Shown: in pieces, positions 60,561 through 64,000 of the stretch | Layout of the letters: every line of letters begins with the position of its first letter | How positions within the stretch are numbered: position 1 is the stretch's first letter | Assembly (NCBI GenBank): GCA_026874595.1 | Contig: CM049321.1 | Coordinates: forward strand, 47,361,797-47,425,796 | Direction: 5' to 3' | DNA from: Sipunculus nudus | Taxonomy: Eukaryota > Annelida > Sipuncula > Golfingiida > Sipunculidae | DNA length: 64,000 nucleotides | Notes under the pieces: model-generated | Database searches by the model: none | What the model saw: only the letters and a program-made list of their open reading frames with translations | Told to the model about the DNA's origin: nothing | Made by a program: the position numbers and the translations under genes

Positions 60561-62819
60561 ATGATATACATATTCAATATGATATAATCAATATAATATA
60601 TTTAATTATATATCTATAAAATGTAGTATTTATAAATATGAATATTTTAAATAAAAAGTTATCAAAGACACATTGTACACATTAATGAGTAGTTGCACTC
60701 TGTAGAATATACATATAATCATGCCTGTATATTTTGCCATTTGTGTTGTGCCTGGCTCGGTAGACCATTAATGTTCATGGTTCAATACATTCTACTTGCA
60801 TAAGGAGGTCCCCACTTATCCACATCTCATGGCTTATGGCTAACCTTATTTCAAGCATTCTTTTTCTTGGCCAGTGACCTTGACCCAGATATTGATGGCC
60901 AGAAGAGTAAAGCAGGACAAACAAGATGCGTTTCATGGATCAATAATCCCCCAAGATCTGTTTGCTCTGATCAGCAGCGGAGCCAGGGGGAGTGGCGACA
61001 GGTGGAATAGCCACATGAATATTTTATTTGGTGTGTAAATGGACAGGGGTCGCTGTAGCAGGGCTGAGGCTGCTGACTGTCTGACTGATAGGCTGGAACT
61101 GTCAGCACTGCAACTGTTAATGTTAGCAGTCATAATGCTGCGTCCAGCAGTTCTCCTGCAGCTAAACCTGGATGAAATAAGCCATAAAAATATGCTTTAT
61201 TTTATTGCTATTTAGAATTGAGGTGCTCCATTGTTGCAATTTAAGATTAAAAAAAATGGTTTTTCCTATAGTAGTTTTTTCCAATTTAAATATTTCTATT
61301 TCATATTATATGAAGAACCTATTCTAAGGTTCTAATAATTAACATTAGTTAGATTTATGACAATGTTGATATTTGCTTATATAGAATACCAAATATTGTT
61401 ATTTGATTTTGAGTGAGTGCAATTCAAATGATTAGTGTTCAGATACTATAGGCTTTACTGTATACCAAATTTATGTGAGCCGGTATCTGATAGAATAAAT
61501 TGAAAAATTTTTTTGATTGCTATTAATAACATATAAATGTAGGAATTAGGGTGACATGAATTTACAGTAATTGTTATACAATTTGATTGATTTTTTTTTG
61601 TAGTTGGACAGATTCAACATGGCCCACAGTAAAAGATCTGTAAAGTCCTATTTGATCACTTTCAAAAATCAACGAGCAATTCGCTCTGAAATTGAAGTAC
61701 CCTTATGTTGGATATTCCATCAAAATATTTGTGAGGGCATTGATTTCTGTGACATCTTGCTTTGGCCATCTGTGTATTCAAACGACTGTCCGATTAAAGG
61801 GGCAGGTTGGGTCCATTTTCGTTGATTGCCCAGGCAGGTCAACAAGTACGTGGTTTATTGAGCACAGCCCAGACTCAGAGATCGTTATTGTATTATTCAT
61901 AGAGGGTCACTCTGATGTTAACAGCTGACTGAAAACTTGCTGGCCCACAGGATATTGTATCATACAATATGTCCGTATACAAGTACAACATTACACTGGC
62001 AGTTTGAATTTAATATCTCAACAAGCAACGGAATAATTTATTAGATTTAATTATTAACCTTGTAGCATTTGATGAAATTATCTGAATATTACTTGTTTGT
62101 GTAATTGATATCATAATGAAAATAAACATTAACTGCCATGGCAATTATGACATAGTGTTTAATTCCAAGTTGATGGTAATTTAATACATTTTTATTGTAT
62201 TCATTATTGTGATGCTGGTGTGTTATTTCAAAGATTAGTGTTTATCAAATTAGGCAGTTATCACTTAAGATTTTTATTTGCCGGACATGCAGTTTTAGAT
62301 TTTACATTACATATTTGGATGAGTGGCACTTTTTCTCCTCTTTTATAAGAGAGTCTGCGAGGATATACAAGGATACCATCAGCCATAGCAAAAACTGTTC
62401 TGAAAATCTCATTATAAAAATATTTTTGTATTTTTCATGTACACCATATTACTGCTTACTGCTATCATTACAAAATCTGCTATATAAGCAACGACAATAA
62501 TATTTGAAATAAGTTAAATATGATGGACTGACAGATAATATAGAAAAGTGAAAAAAATTATTGGTGGCTTTCAAGTAATTTTGTTTGATGGTTCAGTAAC
62601 AATATCTTTTTGCTTGATGACAAAATGTGTAGTTTGACCATCCTTTAAAACATAAAAACCACCATTTTTGGTTGCAGCTGGGTACAAGTATTGAACCAAG
62701 GTAAATGCATGCTAACCATTTACAAAACAGTTGAAAATTGATGATTTGGCATTTCTTTGAGTTTAATTTAATCAGTACTGAATATTTGGGCAATGTTAAC
62801 TCTGATTAGATGCCTCACA

Positions 62820-63035
62820 GGCAAGTGCACCTTTCAGGGGTTCCTCAATGGTATGGCATAGCAATGGGGACAATTCGCACCCAAGTGCAGGTGCAGTTGT
62901 CAACAGGCCTGGTTAACACCAGGATATAAAATGAGAGGAAGCGTGTGATACTTCCCTGTCAAGTAATCCGAAACGGGAATGAAATTCTGCAGATGTACAT
63001 ATATACCTGTATTTAATTCAGCTAGCCTTTTTAAG
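62820..63035 (+). mobile_element. SINE family S, 5'-truncated copy
   Basis: It begins near GGCAAGTGCACCTTTCAGGG and runs through AACACCAGGATATAAAATGA and GAGGAAGCGTGTGATACTTC to GCAGATGTACATATATACCT. This is the 3' two-thirds of the SINE at 35164-35572, sharing its tail; the tRNA head is absent. Confidence 0.75.
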
Positions 63036-63846
63036 ATAGAGGCGGGTACCATAAAAAGAGTAAATTCTTTATTAGATGTCTGGGTTCACTAACTGTTTAT
63101 TTATAAGCAATGATGAAGAATTGGTGATCTAGATCACCTTAAAAATGTTATTGGACTGTGCCTTGGGTTTGTCACACTTTGATCCTCCACAAATTTTCAT
63201 CAAAATTGTGTGTAAGTCAGTGCATTTAGAATAGTGTCTTTTAATAAAGTGGTTCTTAGAACATATAATATTTTGAGGTAGCCGTAAAACAAAAGTATGC
63301 AATGTGTCATACTTTTTATCTGGTTTGATTTACAATAATGTAATTTATTGATTTAATTTTACATGGAAAATTGCTTCAGACACCTTCAGACTCTGGGAAG
63401 GTCTTTTACCCGCTCGCACAAGGCTAACATTTGCAACCCATTGACCAGCACAAAAGATCTTAAAGATTGTCTAAAACAGATACCTGCAATGAATTGTTGG
63501 TTATTTTTTACCCAAAAAAGCATTAAATTTGTACCTTATAAGTATGTTTACAAAAAGGAATCATTCGAGAGCCAAAATAATCATTACAAAATAGTTATAA
63601 CACATAGAGCAGCGCAAAAATAAAGCATAAAATATTCCTAAACCAAATGTGTGCACTTAGTGTAAATACCTGACATTATCATAATTTATGCTTGATGAAA
63701 TTGGGAATACTCCAGAAACTCCTGACCTCTGCGATTGAACTAACTTGGCCGCTCCAATCTCCTAAAATTTGGCACTCTTTATCCAGCTATATATCCCTGT
63801 GACCAATCATACATATAATTGTTAAATTGCCATACCACTAATGTAT

Positions 63847-63870
63847 ATTATATATATATATATATATATT
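63847..63870. repeat. (TA)n microsatellite
   Basis: About 11 TA units. Confidence 0.92.
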
Positions 63871-64000
63871 CAAATATTCAGTATAAACACAGTCAAGCTC
63901 AGAAGAAAGCAATTTAAAATGGTGATACTGAAAGTGTAATTCAGGTATAGTCAGGTGTGTTAATGAGACAGGTAGGTGTGTGACAGATGGGCTCTCTATG

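Larger units (their letters stand above)
54054..64000 (+). other. Cav-beta intron after exon 2 (continues beyond the window)
   Basis: This begins at the gtaagtg donor. The next expected exon would encode GSADSYTSRPS, and I could not find it in any frame before the window ends. The stretch holds a minisatellite, a small TA-flanked MITE, SINE copies and TA repeats. Between about 56000-57380, 57760-60500, 60560-62800 and 63040-63840 I see only AT-rich unique-looking DNA. Confidence 0.6.

Overview
This is nuclear DNA from an animal, most likely a marine lophotrochozoan and probably a mollusc. The DNA is AT-rich, long ORFs are absent, the coding pieces I recognise are short and bounded by GT/AG splice signals, and the rest is packed with microsatellites, tRNA-derived SINEs and short inverted-repeat transposons. 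The mollusc assignment is inferred from the general character of the repeats and is not proven. There is no bacterial-type gene organisation, no CRISPR array and no rRNA. I found no functional tRNA gene by eye, only tRNA-like SINE heads. All comparisons with known proteins are from memory. The main gene is the 5' part of a voltage-gated calcium channel beta subunit (Cav-beta, CACNB family) on the + strand. An 81-base exon at 53973-54053 carries the family hallmark KRKGKFKRSDGS followed by SNSFIRQ, which in vertebrate CACNB1, 2 and 4 lies just before the GSADSYTS block. Two mutually exclusive first coding exons lie upstream. Exon 1a (12723-12791, 23 codons) resembles the canonical CACNB1 amino terminus. 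Exon 1b (17641-17925, 95 codons) is long, acidic and glutamine-rich and I do not recognise it. All three exon junctions are phase 0, so 1a+2 and 1b+2 both read through. The introns are about 41 kb and 36 kb, and the next expected exon was not found in the 9.9 kb that follow. Layout. 1-12100: upstream DNA with MITEs, a SINE and an unidentified exon-like patch at 7.8-8.3 kb. 12100-17925: probable promoter region and the two alternative starts. 17926-53972: a large intron full of dispersed repeats. 36.9-42.7 kb is its most structured part: a degenerate tandem array, an 821-bp near-perfect tandem duplication, and a 2.5-kb GC-rich satellite-bearing element apparently nested in a pogo-like element. 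54054-64000: the next intron, with two small TA-flanked MITEs and SINE copies. I see no evidence for a new multi-gene system. The points worth a second look are the alternative Cav-beta amino termini, the overlapping uORF at exon 1a, the nested satellite element, the recent duplication, a SINE inserted in a MITE with a 15-bp target duplication, and an inverted-repeat element carrying hammerhead-like sequence boxes.
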